Origin: an uncultured Collinsella sp.
Lineage (GTDB): Bacteria; Actinomycetota; Coriobacteriia; Coriobacteriales; Coriobacteriaceae
DNA length: 16,538 nt
Assembly: GCA_900547765.1 (NCBI GenBank)
Contig: URIA01000052.1
Coordinates: 1 to 16,538, forward strand
Direction of reading: 5' to 3'
Below, piece after piece: positions 1 through 7,774 of this stretch. Below the pieces are notes generated by a model. The model saw only the letters and a list, made by a program, of their open reading frames with translations. It made no database searches and was not told where the DNA came from. The position numbers were made by a program, and so were the translations under genes. Positions within the stretch are counted from its first letter, which is position 1. The number at the start of each line of letters is the position of its first letter.

Positions 1-30
1 AGACGGCGAGTTAGCCGGCAGGTCGGCATG

Positions 31-3000
31 TCAATCCTGGTCTAACAGAGCCATAACAAATGCCATGAGCAGTGCAGCGGCCTGCTGGTCACCCGTGGTG
101 GGCAGGAAACCCTTGACCGTCTTGACGATGTTCGTCACGGTCTTGGGCGTGCCGGGATCGGGCGTCGGCACGGGCGTCTCGGGCTTCTTGTACGTGTTGT
201 TGAACACGATACCCTCGACGCTCTTGTCGCCCTTGGTATAGGCGACGCTCGCCTTGAGGTTGCCCTCGCCGTCGTCGACCACGTTGACGGTCGCGGTAAA
301 GACGGACTTGTCGTAGGTCATACCGGCCTCGTCGCCCTTGACCTCGCTGATGGTGTAGACGTACGTACCAGGCTCGTCGTACTCGAACTTGTCGAAGTTA
401 ATCTTGCCGTCGGCATCGTTGGTGACGGTGGACTCGATGTCCTCGCCAACGAGCTTAAAGCTAAACTCGTCCTTCTTGAGCTCGCGTCCCTCGAGCACCT
501 TGATGGCGCCGATGGAGACCTGCGTGGGCATGGCGTGATACTTGTTGGTAAAGCCAGCCGACTCGGTGGTTCCCTCGAGCTTGTGCGTCGCGGTCAGCGT
601 GCCGTCACCATTGTCGGAGACGGTGGTCACGACGGTGTAGGTCGTACCGTCATAGGTAACGCCCTTGTACAGGCCAAGCGCGTTGGGGCAAGCCTCGCGC
701 AGCGTGTACGTGTGCGTGCCGGGCGCCTCGTAGCGGATCGGGCTCAGCGTAACGTTGCCGCTGGCGTCGTTGGTGCCACTAGCGACAGTCACGCCGTCCT
801 CGAGCAGATCAAACGTGAACTCGCCAGCTGCAAGGTCGCGACCGGTCAGACGCTTAACCGTCTTGACCTGATCGGTCACGACAGAATCGGTGGGCGTCAC
901 GCTGTAGGTGTTGGTGAACGTGAAGGCCGCACCGTCGTCGCCGTTGCGCTTGACGCTCAGGTGCCCAGCGCCGTCATCGGTCACGGTGTAGGAAACCTTG
1001 CGCGTGGCGTTAACGTCGTTGGTCACGCCAGAGGCGCTACCGGACTCGGTCACCGTGTAGGTAAAGGTGTGCGAGCGCGGGGCGGTGGGGGCTGCGGGCT
1101 CGGACTCGTCGCTGGGCTCGTCGGCGTTGACATCAGCGTCGGCGTTGGCCTCTTCAGCCTCTGCCTCGTCGGCCTCGTCTGCCTCGGCCTTATCGGTCGC
1201 ATCGTCCGTCACGCCCAGGGCGCGGTTGAGGTCCTCGAGCGTAAAGTGGATCTTGCCAAAGTCCACGTTGCCGGCCGCGTCGTTGGTTGCGGTCGTGCGC
1301 TCGGGCATCGGGGCACCCGCCTCATCGGCGGCCACGGTAAAGGTAAACTTACCCGTGATGTCGGCCGGGGTCAGGCCCTCGGCAGCCTGGAGCTTCTTGG
1401 TGCCGGCAAGCGCGGCGTCAACGGCATCGGCGCCGTAGACGTTCTCGAACAAGGGCTCGATGCCACCGTAGTCGACCGTTGCCGTCAGGGTACCGTCACC
1501 GTTATCGACGACGATAACCTTAAAGCCAAAGTACCACGTTGTAGCAGAAACGCCGTTCGGCAGCCCGTGTATAGCTTCGTAGGCCGTGTAGTTAATGGTC
1601 CAAGCAAGCTTACCGTCCTTGTCGGTACGATGGGCAAGCCCGGCAGACTCAAGATCGGCAAGCATCTTGGTGTCGTAGTGCAGCGCATCAAAGCTCACGT
1701 GCCCACCGATATTGGGCTTGAGATTTTCATAACCCACAAGCTCACCCTGATAGGCGATACCGAACCAGAACTCGCCGTCAACCATCGGGCGACCGGTCAG
1801 GGTCTTGGCGGCAACGACCTGAGCAGCGGTGCCACCAGGCGTGTTGGTCGTAGCGCTATAGCTGTTGACGAACGGGACCACGGCGCTCTCGACCGCGGCC
1901 GCGCCGGTCTTGTACTCGGTCACCAGCGTGCCCTCGGAACCGCCGGAGACGGTCGTCGTGGCGGTGAGCGTGCCGGCGGTGTCGTCGGCGATGGCGATCG
2001 TCACGGTGCGGACAGCGTCGTCGTAGGTGTAACCCGGCTGGCCGTCATTCTTCTCGGCAACGGTGTATGTAAAGGTCTTGCCGGCATCAGCCTTCGTAAA
2101 TTTGACCTCATGGCCCGCCAGAATGTCAATCTGGCCGACTGTTCCCTCTATCGTTGCGGGGGACTCATAGTTGTTGGCCCCGGGCAGCAGGCCAAGTGCG
2201 CTAGCCGAATCATCGTCGGCGGGCGTCACGGTAAAGGTGAACTGGCCCTCGGTCATGGGGCGTCCGTAGAGGGTCTTGCTGAGCTTGAGGCCGCCGGCCG
2301 CGGCGTAATCGAGCTCAGTGCGGTACGTGTTGGTAAAGCGTCCGTTTTCCTTCTTAGTGACGTTGGCGGTCAGGGTGCCATCGCTGTCCTCGGTCACGGT
2401 CACTTCGGCGGTTGCGACATGCGCGTCATACGTCATGCCGACCGTGCTGCCCGCGTTCTCGCGAATCTCGTACTTATAGGTTCCGGCAGCGGCGTAGTGG
2501 ATCTTACCGAACTTGATGGCGGCGATGCCGTCCTTCGCGTCCCTCTTGCTCACGGTTACGGTTGCGGGATCGGGCAGCGGGGTGCCTTCGGGGGCGGTGA
2601 TGGTAAAGCTGAACTCGTCCCCATCCGTCCAGTCGCGACCGTCAATAGCCTTGCTCAGGCCAAAGTCGAGCTCGGTCTCGAGCGGGGTCACGCTGTAGGT
2701 GTTCTTGAACTCGGCGGGCTCGGTGCCCTTCAGGACATGCTCGGCCTTGAGCGTGCCGTCGCCATTATCGGTGATGGTCGTCACGATGGTGAACTTGGCA
2801 TCACTGTAGGTGACGCCCTTGCTGGTGGTTCCGCCGTTGACCTCGCGCAGTGTGTAGGTGTGCGTTCCGGCCTTGTCGTACTTCACGGCGCTCATCGTGA
2901 TCTTGCCATCGGCGGCGTTCTTGCCGGTGGCGACGACCTTGGCGTCCTTGCCCTCGCCCTCGACGAGCTCGAAGGAGAACTCGCCCTCAGCCATGTCGCG

Positions 3001-6000
3001 CCCGGTCAGGACCTTGGTCGCGGCGATCTTGTCGGTGACGCTAAATTCGCCGGGGTTCGGCTTGTAGGAATTCTTGAACTCAGCAGTCGTGGCATCCTTC
3101 AGCTCGTGCTTCGCCTCGAGCTTACCCTTGCCGTTATCGGTGATCGTGGTCACGACGGTATAGGTCTTGTCGTCGTAGGTGATGCCGTTGCCTTCGGCAC
3201 CCTTAACCTCGCGCAGGATATAGGTATGCTCGCCAGGCTTATCGTAGGTGATTTTGTCCATGACGATCTTGCCGTCGGCATCGTTCTTGCCGGTGACGAC
3301 GACATCGTTACCCTCGACGAGCTCGAAGGAGAACTCGCCGTCCTTGAGGCCGCGCCCGGTCAGGACCTTGGTCGCGGTGATCTGGTCGGTGACACTGGAG
3401 CTCACGGGAGTCACGTTGTAGGCGTTCTCGAACGCCGCGGGCTCGTCGCCCTGCAGCTTGTGCTCAACCGCAAGCTTGCCATTGCCATCGTCGGTGACGG
3501 TAGTCACGATGGTGTACTCAGCGGTGCTGTAGGTAATACCGTTGTCGGCGTCGCCCTTGACCTCACGCAGCGCGTAGGTGTGCGTTCCGGCCTTGTCGTA
3601 CTTCACGGTGCTCATCTTGATGTTGCCGTCGGCATCGTTGGTGCCGGTGGCGACGACCTTGGCGCCCTCGCCCTCGACGAGCTCGAAGGAGAACTCGCCG
3701 TCCTTGAGATCGCGGCCGGTCAGGGACTTGGTCGCGACGATCTGGTCGGTGACGCTGGACTCGTTCGGGGCTGTATTGTACTTGTTCTCAAAGTGTGCCG
3801 GCTCGGTGCCCTCGAGCGTATGGGTCACCTTAAGCGTGCCGTCGCCGTTGTCGATGACGCTCGTCTTGATGATGTAGTTCGTCTTATCGTACGTAATCCC
3901 GTTGCTCAGCCCCGCCTCGTTGGGGAGCTTCTCGCGCAGTGTGTAGGTGTGATTGCCAGGCTTATCGTAAGTGATTTTGTCCATGACGATTGTGCCATCG
4001 GCATCGTTCTTGCCGGTGGCGACAACATCGTTACCCTCGACAAGCTCGAAGGAGAATTCGCCGTCCTTGAGGTCGCGCCCGTCCAGGGACTTGGTCGCGA
4101 CGATCTGGTCGGTGACGCTGGAGCTCTTGGGGGTCAGGTTGTAAGCATTCTTAAACTCAATGTTCTTGACGTCTTCGGCACCCTGTAGCTCGTGCGTAGC
4201 CACCAGCTGGCCCTTTTTGTTATCGCTGATGGTCGTCACGATGGTGTAGACGGTTTCGTCGTAAGTGACGCCACCGGCGTTGCCCTTGACCTCGCGCAGC
4301 GTGTAGGTGTGCTGACCGATCTCGGTGTACTTGATCGGGCTGAACGTAACCTTGCCGCTGGCGTCATTCTTGACGGTCTCGATAAGCTTAGAGTCCTCAC
4401 CCTTGATCTCGCGCAGCTCAAAGCTGAACTCGCCGGCCTTGAGGTCGCGGTCGGTCAGGACCTTGGTGACCCCAATCTCGTCGGTGACGCTGGACTTGGC
4501 GGGCTTAGTGGCGTAGATGTTCACAAATTCAGTCTCGCCCGAGGTCACCTTCACCTCAGCGCTGAGCGCGCCCTTCTTGTCGGGCGTTACCGTTACGGTG
4601 ATCTCCGCAACGTTCTTGCTGTAGGTGATTCCGTCGATGATCTGACCAGCGTTCTTCTCGCTGACCTTATAAACGTACGTTCCGGGCTCGGTGTATTTAA
4701 TCTTGCCGAAATCGATGGCTTTGTTGCCCTCGGTCACAGTTACGGTCGCGGGGTCGGGCATCGGGGCATTGTTGTCGGACGTCGCGGAGAGCTCAAACTC
4801 AAACGCATCCGTATCCGCCCACTTGCGGCCCTCGAGCACCTTGGTCAGACCAAAGTCAGTCTTGGTATCCACCGTTGTCGGCTTGGTTGCAAGGCTAAAG
4901 ATAATCTTGCCGTTGTTGCCCAGGTGCGAATGCACGTGCGTGGAAGTCGCAACGGAGGAAAGGTCATTCCACCTGGGGTTAAGCACGTCGCGCGCGGTCT
5001 CGGTCTTGTTGCCGTTCGCCTCCACATCGTCCTTGGTGGTATGCAGCTGGTCGATATAGGCCAAGCGCGCGGTTCCCTTATTAAAGGACCAGTAGCCGCC
5101 ATCATTGACCAGAGCGCCGTCGTAGCTGGCGATCTCGTGCCCCTCAAACTCCACAACGGCATAGTCGTCCTTCGGCTTGCGGTTTGCGCCCATCGCCACA
5201 AACTCGTCCTTGTAGTAATAGACGTCGTTGCCCTGCGGCTTTACCGTCGTGCGCTGGGTGCATTCCTTGTCCGTGTAGATAGGCGTGATTTTTTGGAAGT
5301 AATAGTAGCTGTTGGTATCGGCGGGCTCAAACTCGGCGACAACATCGCCCAGCTCGCCACCCGACCACTTGTTGGCCAGGAAGTAGACCGTCTGGTTGTC
5401 GGCACCCTTGTGTTCATCGATATACTTCTTGAGTCCGTCATCGGGCGTAAACAGGTTGTTACGCGCGGCGTCCTTGACGCTCGAGGTGTATTTAATCTGA
5501 ATAGGCTTGATGTCATTGAGTGACGTGCGCTCAAAGATCCCGTTTTCCATGTCCACGTGATAGCGGATCAGCGGAATCAGCGATGCGGGAATCTTGACCG
5601 TCACGATATCGCCCTGCTGCGCATTGGCAGAGCGCTCGACGGTGATGACCAGGTCCCTGGCCACGCCCGAAAACTCGTACGTGTCCGTATTGCCCTTGGT
5701 TGTCTTGGTCGCCCCATCAAAGGTGACGCCATTAATCTGAGCGCTAACAAACGCATCGACCTGCATAAAGTCGCCCAGTTCATCACTGAAGGTGATGTAG
5801 CCGGACTTGCTCTCGTCGTAACCATCCTCGATCTGAGTGGGAGAGCCCTTGCCCGAGGTGATAGAGCTCGAGATATCATCAAACACCTTCTTGAGCTCAT
5901 CGGCGTTCGACGCAGCCTTGTAGAAATCGGAATTCTCGGTGCGCTTACCAAGCTCATTGGTTGTATAGGACGTGGCGTTTGGATAGTTGCTCGACACGGC

Positions 6001-6936
6001 GTGCATGAACTTGTTTTCGTTGCTCGTCCAGTAGTTCGTAGGATCGGCAGCGGGATTCGCACCATTAAAGATGCCGATCGTATAAATGTCGGCACCTTTA
6101 TTCTTGAGACTCTTGGCGCTTTTGACGGCGCTATCGGCAACACTTGCTTGGAATCCACTAGAACTCGTAGGTGAACCATCAGCGAAGAAGACAACGATCT
6201 TCTTGGCGTCGGCGCGACCAGACGAAAATACCCCATCAGCCAGCTGTAAGCCATAGTCGGCGCGCGTGGCGCCATTAGGACTGATGGAGTTGACCGTACT
6301 CTTAAGGCTCGTCGCGTCATCGCCCGTGCAGGGCGTCAGCTTCTTCATGGTCTGCGAGTAGTTGTACCTATACCCCGACTCCCAATACGTGTCGTTGCCG
6401 ACCCAATCAGCCCTACTTCCCGCAAACTTTACGATGGCAACCTGATGCTGCTTGGAAGCATCGATCTTTGCATTCTGCTCGGCAATGGCGTCGATAAAGG
6501 AACTGGCAGCGTTCTTAAGTGCGGTGATGCGTTTGGTCTGATCGTTGCCGCCCATGCTCTCATCCATCGACCCGGAGGCATCAAGCACCATCACGATATC
6601 GAGCGGTTTAGTGACCAGCGACGTTGTGTCAGAAGTCGAAGACATCGTGGAGAGCGTTGTCACAAAGTCGGACTTTTCGTCCTCTGCGGGCTCGACCGTC
6701 TTGTCCGTCCAGATTCGGCCTACATAACGTGTCGTCTGGTCCTGCTCGCCGCCCGACGCCCAGTATTGCCAGCGGCCGGTAGTGTCGGGGTCGACTATCT
6801 TTTTGCTCACTGTCGGCCCGTCCATTCCTGTGCTGGACCTGGCGTTGGCCTCGGGCAGCATGGCGAATGCTGCGGCTGGCAATACCAGCACTACGGCAAG
6901 TATCACCGCCAAGAGACCCCTCGTGTACTTACCCAT
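31..6936 (-). CDS. Giant VWA-domain surface protein with twelve pilin isopeptide (FctA/Spy0128-like) domains and LPTTG motif
   Basis: Predicted cell-surface adhesin or pilus-like stalk of 2301 residues. Residues 1-25 are a signal peptide (K/R, long hydrophobic core, AFA cleavage site). Residues about 112-360 are a von Willebrand A domain with an intact metal site: DASGS at 119-123, T224 and D253. After a region of about 300 residues without a family I can name come twelve Ig-like domains of roughly 110-150 residues. Most show the Lys (TKxLxGR), Glu (TYTLRE) and Asn (FxNxY) positions that form isopeptide bonds in this family. Domain 10 carries an acidic insertion. A Pro/Thr stalk leads to LPTTG at 2278-2282, but only 19 residues follow and there is no basic tail. 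Two adjacent ATGs exist; I chose the one at 6936 because GAGAAGGGG lies about 7 bases upstream, against 4 for the ATG at 6939. No sortase or minor pilin gene is in the window. Ligand unknown. Confidence 0.9.
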   Translation of the reverse strand: MGKYTRGLLAVILAVVLVLPAAAFAMLPEANARSSTGMDGPTVSKKIVDPDTTGRWQYWASGGEQDQTTRYVGRIWTDKTVEPAEDEKSDFVTTLSTMSSTSDTTSLVTKPLDIVMVLDASGSMDESMGGNDQTKRITALKNAASSFIDAIAEQNAKIDASKQHQVAIVKFAGSRADWVGNDTYWESGYRYNYSQTMKKLTPCTGDDATSLKSTVNSISPNGATRADYGLQLADGVFSSGRADAKKIVVFFADGSPTSSSGFQASVADSAVKSAKSLKNKGADIYTIGIFNGANPAADPTNYWTSNENKFMHAVSSNYPNATSYTTNELGKRTENSDFYKAASNADELKKVFDDISSSITSGKGSPTQIEDGYDESKSGYITFSDELGDFMQVDAFVSAQINGVTFDGATKTTKGNTDTYEFSGVARDLVITVERSANAQQGDIVTVKIPASLIPLIRYHVDMENGIFERTSLNDIKPIQIKYTSSVKDAARNNLFTPDDGLKKYIDEHKGADNQTVYFLANKWSGGELGDVVAEFEPADTNSYYYFQKITPIYTDKECTQRTTVKPQGNDVYYYKDEFVAMGANRKPKDDYAVVEFEGHEIASYDGALVNDGGYWSFNKGTARLAYIDQLHTTKDDVEANGNKTETARDVLNPRWNDLSSVATSTHVHSHLGNNGKIIFSLATKPTTVDTKTDFGLTKVLEGRKWADTDAFEFELSATSDNNAPMPDPATVTVTEGNKAIDFGKIKYTEPGTYVYKVSEKNAGQIIDGITYSKNVAEITVTVTPDKKGALSAEVKVTSGETEFVNIYATKPAKSSVTDEIGVTKVLTDRDLKAGEFSFELREIKGEDSKLIETVKNDASGKVTFSPIKYTEIGQHTYTLREVKGNAGGVTYDETVYTIVTTISDNKKGQLVATHELQGAEDVKNIEFKNAYNLTPKSSSVTDQIVATKSLDGRDLKDGEFSFELVEGNDVVATGKNDADGTIVMDKITYDKPGNHTYTLREKLPNEAGLSNGITYDKTNYIIKTSVIDNGDGTLKVTHTLEGTEPAHFENKYNTAPNESSVTDQIVATKSLTGRDLKDGEFSFELVEGEGAKVVATGTNDADGNIKMSTVKYDKAGTHTYALREVKGDADNGITYSTAEYTIVTTVTDDGNGKLAVEHKLQGDEPAAFENAYNVTPVSSSVTDQITATKVLTGRGLKDGEFSFELVEGNDVVVTGKNDADGKIVMDKITYDKPGEHTYILREVKGAEGNGITYDDKTYTVVTTITDNGKGKLEAKHELKDATTAEFKNSYKPNPGEFSVTDKIAATKVLTGRDMAEGEFSFELVEGEGKDAKVVATGKNAADGKITMSAVKYDKAGTHTYTLREVNGGTTSKGVTYSDAKFTIVTTITDNGDGTLKAEHVLKGTEPAEFKNTYSVTPLETELDFGLSKAIDGRDWTDGDEFSFTITAPEGTPLPDPATVTVSKRDAKDGIAAIKFGKIHYAAAGTYKYEIRENAGSTVGMTYDAHVATAEVTVTEDSDGTLTANVTKKENGRFTNTYRTELDYAAAGGLKLSKTLYGRPMTEGQFTFTVTPADDDSASALGLLPGANNYESPATIEGTVGQIDILAGHEVKFTKADAGKTFTYTVAEKNDGQPGYTYDDAVRTVTIAIADDTAGTLTATTTVSGGSEGTLVTEYKTGAAAVESAVVPFVNSYSATTNTPGGTAAQVVAAKTLTGRPMVDGEFWFGIAYQGELVGYENLKPNIGGHVSFDALHYDTKMLADLESAGLAHRTDKDGKLAWTINYTAYEAIHGLPNGVSATTWYFGFKVIVVDNGDGTLTATVDYGGIEPLFENVYGADAVDAALAGTKKLQAAEGLTPADITGKFTFTVAADEAGAPMPERTTATNDAAGNVDFGKIHFTLEDLNRALGVTDDATDKAEADEADEAEAEEANADADVNADEPSDESEPAAPTAPRSHTFTYTVTESGSASGVTNDVNATRKVSYTVTDDGAGHLSVKRNGDDGAAFTFTNTYSVTPTDSVVTDQVKTVKRLTGRDLAAGEFTFDLLEDGVTVASGTNDASGNVTLSPIRYEAPGTHTYTLREACPNALGLYKGVTYDGTTYTVVTTVSDNGDGTLTATHKLEGTTESAGFTNKYHAMPTQVSIGAIKVLEGRELKKDEFSFKLVGEDIESTVTNDADGKINFDKFEYDEPGTYVYTISEVKGDEAGMTYDKSVFTATVNVVDDGEGNLKASVAYTKGDKSVEGIVFNNTYKKPETPVPTPDPGTPKTVTNIVKTVKGFLPTTGDQQAAALLMAFVMALLDQD
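1070..1212 (-). other. Acidic low-complexity insertion within isopeptide domain 10
   Basis: About 46 codons encode an Asp/Glu/Ala-rich run (ADEADEAEAEEANADADVNA and flanks, ending in PAAPTAP). It is inserted between the FGKIHF strand region and the TFTYTVTESG strand of domain 10, where the other domains have only a short turn. It is in frame and free of stops. It probably forms a flexible, highly negative surface loop; its role is not evident. Confidence 0.7.
2683..4126 (-). repeat. Two tandem copies of a ~720-bp two-domain unit (ABAB) inside the surface-protein gene
   Basis: Isopeptide domains 3-6 form an A-B-A-B pattern. Domains 3 and 5 share VEGNDVV and MDKITYDKPG. Domains 4 and 6 share VEGEG, KVVATG and YDKAGTHTY. 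The DNA agrees: the stretch near 3240-3395 closely matches that near 3961-4117, and 2860-3010 matches 3578-3728, so the period is about 720 bp (3405-4126 and 2683-3404). This is best read as duplication of a two-domain unit. Boundaries are placed at the SVTD-encoding codons and are approximate. Confidence 0.75.
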
Positions 6937-6987
6937 CATGTCCCCTTCTCGCAGGATCAGACCTTGCATCAGCCTAAAGTTACGGAA

Positions 6988-7070
6988 TGAGACACAGTTA
7001 GGGCAGGTGACACACGTTCCAGATTCGGTTTTGAGCGTGAGACAAATGTCTCACTAAAGTTGAGACACAG
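6988..7070. promoter_or_regulatory. Cluster of TGAGACA half-sites upstream of the surface-protein gene (candidate operator)
   Basis: The exact 10-mer tgagacacag occurs at 6988-6997 and 7061-7070. Between them, gtgagaca/tgtctcac forms an 8-bp-arm dyad at 7037-7054. The octamer ctaaagtt also recurs at 6974-6981 and 7054-7061. The cluster begins about 50 bp upstream of the surface-protein start, where an operator is expected. No convincing -35/-10 pair could be assigned. It could instead be a dispersed intergenic repeat. The binding protein is unknown. Confidence 0.45.
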
Positions 7071-7147
7071 CGTTTTCGCAGGAAAACGGATGCGACTCGA
7101 GATCGACGAGCCAAAATGATCCGTTTTCCTCCGTCCCCGGGGGATCA
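7071..7147. repeat. Nested, mutually exclusive hairpins
   Basis: cgttttc (7071-7077) pairs with gaaaacg (7082-7088). The overlapping aggaaaacggat (7080-7091) pairs perfectly with atccgttttcct (7119-7130), so only one stem can form at a time. A third small dyad, tgatcc/ggatca (7117-7122, 7142-7147), encloses ccccgggg. No U-tract follows. This could be an attenuator-like switch in a leader or a mobile palindromic element. Confidence 0.45.
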
Positions 7148-7174
7148 AGGGCTGTTACGGATATGGTGTCATTT

Positions 7175-7328
7175 CAAAACTATGCCGGATTACGGGGCTA
7201 AAGTCGGGACCCTCATCCATACCTCCATTTTTTGAAAAACAGCAGGCTATCTACCTGCGGTTTTGTTTTTGCGATTTTCTGTATGGTCGGAGGTTCGCTA
7301 TCCAGCCCCGTAATCCGGCATAGTTTTG
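7175..7328. repeat. 154-bp element bounded by perfect 25-bp inverted repeats (MITE-like or transcription-end element)
   Basis: Positions 7175-7199 and 7304-7328 are exact reverse complements over 25 bp; the core is tatgccggattacggggct. The 104-bp interior holds no gene but does hold a terminator-like hairpin. I see no target-site duplication just outside the ends. The form fits a non-autonomous palindromic element, or an intergenic repeat domesticated as a transcription barrier between the hydrogenase operon and the surface-protein gene. Confidence 0.6.
7235..7270. terminator. Bidirectional intrinsic-terminator-like hairpin inside the 154-bp element
   Basis: gcagg (7242-7246) and cctgc (7254-7258) flank a 7-base loop. 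On the plus strand ggttttgttttt follows (7259-7270). On the minus strand the stem is followed by TGTTTTT (7241-7235). It lies about 155 bp past the stop of the last hydrogenase gene and would stop read-through toward the surface-protein gene. The stem is short (5 bp, slightly extendable by A-U pairs), hence moderate confidence. Confidence 0.55.
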
Positions 7329-7359
7329 TTCGCGACGGCACAGCCGCGCGTTTAAGCGC

Positions 7360-7393
7360 GGGGCCGGTGGGGCATTTTTGCCCCGCCGGCCCC
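7360..7393 (-). terminator. Very stable GC hairpin after the hydrogenase operon
   Basis: 15-base arms at 7360-7374 and 7379-7393 pair with a single G-U position around a 4-base loop, 33 bases past the echF stop. A second small stem (cgcgc/gcgcg, 7345-7360) abuts it. No U-tract follows in the minus direction, so it may be an mRNA 3'-end stabiliser or a pause site, with true termination at the hairpin near 7235-7270. Confidence 0.5.
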
Positions 7394-7425
7394 CATTCCA
7401 GCGCAATGCCAGCCCCATTCCAGAG

Positions 7426-7767
7426 CTACTCCGGTTTGGTTTCTACCGTGGGAGTCTTGTCCGCTGCGACTGGAGTGCGGGCGGTGTCCATAGTCAGGCA
7501 ACGCTTGGGGCAGCTTTCGATGCACTCGCCGCACACCACGCAGGCATACGGGTCGATCGACCAGGTACCGCCCTTGCGATCGACCGCGAGCGCGCCCGCC
7601 GGGCAGCGGCGCGCGCACATGCCGCAGCAAATGCACACGTCCATGTCGTTAACGATGTGCCCGCGCAGGCGCTCGGGCGCCGCCAGCTTCTCCTGCGGAT
7701 AGCACACCGTTACCGGCTGCTTGACCATAGAACCCAAGGCCGTCTTGGCAAATGTCAGCAAACTCAT
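7426..7767 (-). CDS. echF: Ech-type hydrogenase, two-[4Fe-4S] ferredoxin-like subunit (NuoI-like)
   Basis: A 113-residue electron-transfer subunit expected to pass electrons from reduced ferredoxin to the small subunit. It has two complete CxxCxxCxxxCP clusters: C45, C48, C51, C55 and C76, C79, C82, C86. The N-terminus (MSLLTFAKTALGSMVKQPVT) is the usual membrane-proximal helix of NuoI/EchF proteins. The C-terminal 20 residues are Thr/Lys/Pro-rich without a motif. ATG at 7767 lies 7 bases past the echE stop, and a purine-rich GGAAAGGTAGG covers that stop, so translation is probably coupled. It is the last gene of the operon, as in the echABCDEF order known from methanogens. Generic polyferredoxin is the alternative, but context decides. 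Confidence 0.92.
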   Translation of the reverse strand: MSLLTFAKTALGSMVKQPVTVCYPQEKLAAPERLRGHIVNDMDVCICCGMCARRCPAGALAVDRKGGTWSIDPYACVVCGECIESCPKRCLTMDTARTPVAADKTPTVETKPE

Positions 7768-7774
7768 GCCGCGC

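Larger units (their letters stand above)
195..4860 (-). repeat. Array of twelve pilin isopeptide-linkage domain repeats
   Basis: Approximate domain limits by DNA: D1 4496-4860, D2 4127-4495, D3 3765-4126, D4 3405-3764, D5 3047-3404, D6 2683-3046, D7 2320-2682, D8 1845-2319, D9 1430-1844, D10 900-1429, D11 530-899, D12 195-529. D2-D6 are the most alike. D1 and D7 share a second type (DFGL start, PDPATVTV). D8-D10 are the most diverged, and D9 lacks a clean TYTLRE strand. Limits were read from the recurring FxNxY ends and (SVTD/LDFG)xxxTKxL starts. Confidence 0.8.

Noticed and set aside
2683..4126. CRISPR or satellite-like array suggested by regular repeats
   Set aside because: The ~360/720-bp period is explained by coding repeats of isopeptide domains in one open frame; no short direct repeats with unique spacers are present.
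535..4188. 1217-codon open frame on the plus strand
   Set aside because: It is antisense to the repeat array of the surface protein, its own repeats merely mirror those domains, and no signal, domain or ribosome site supports it.
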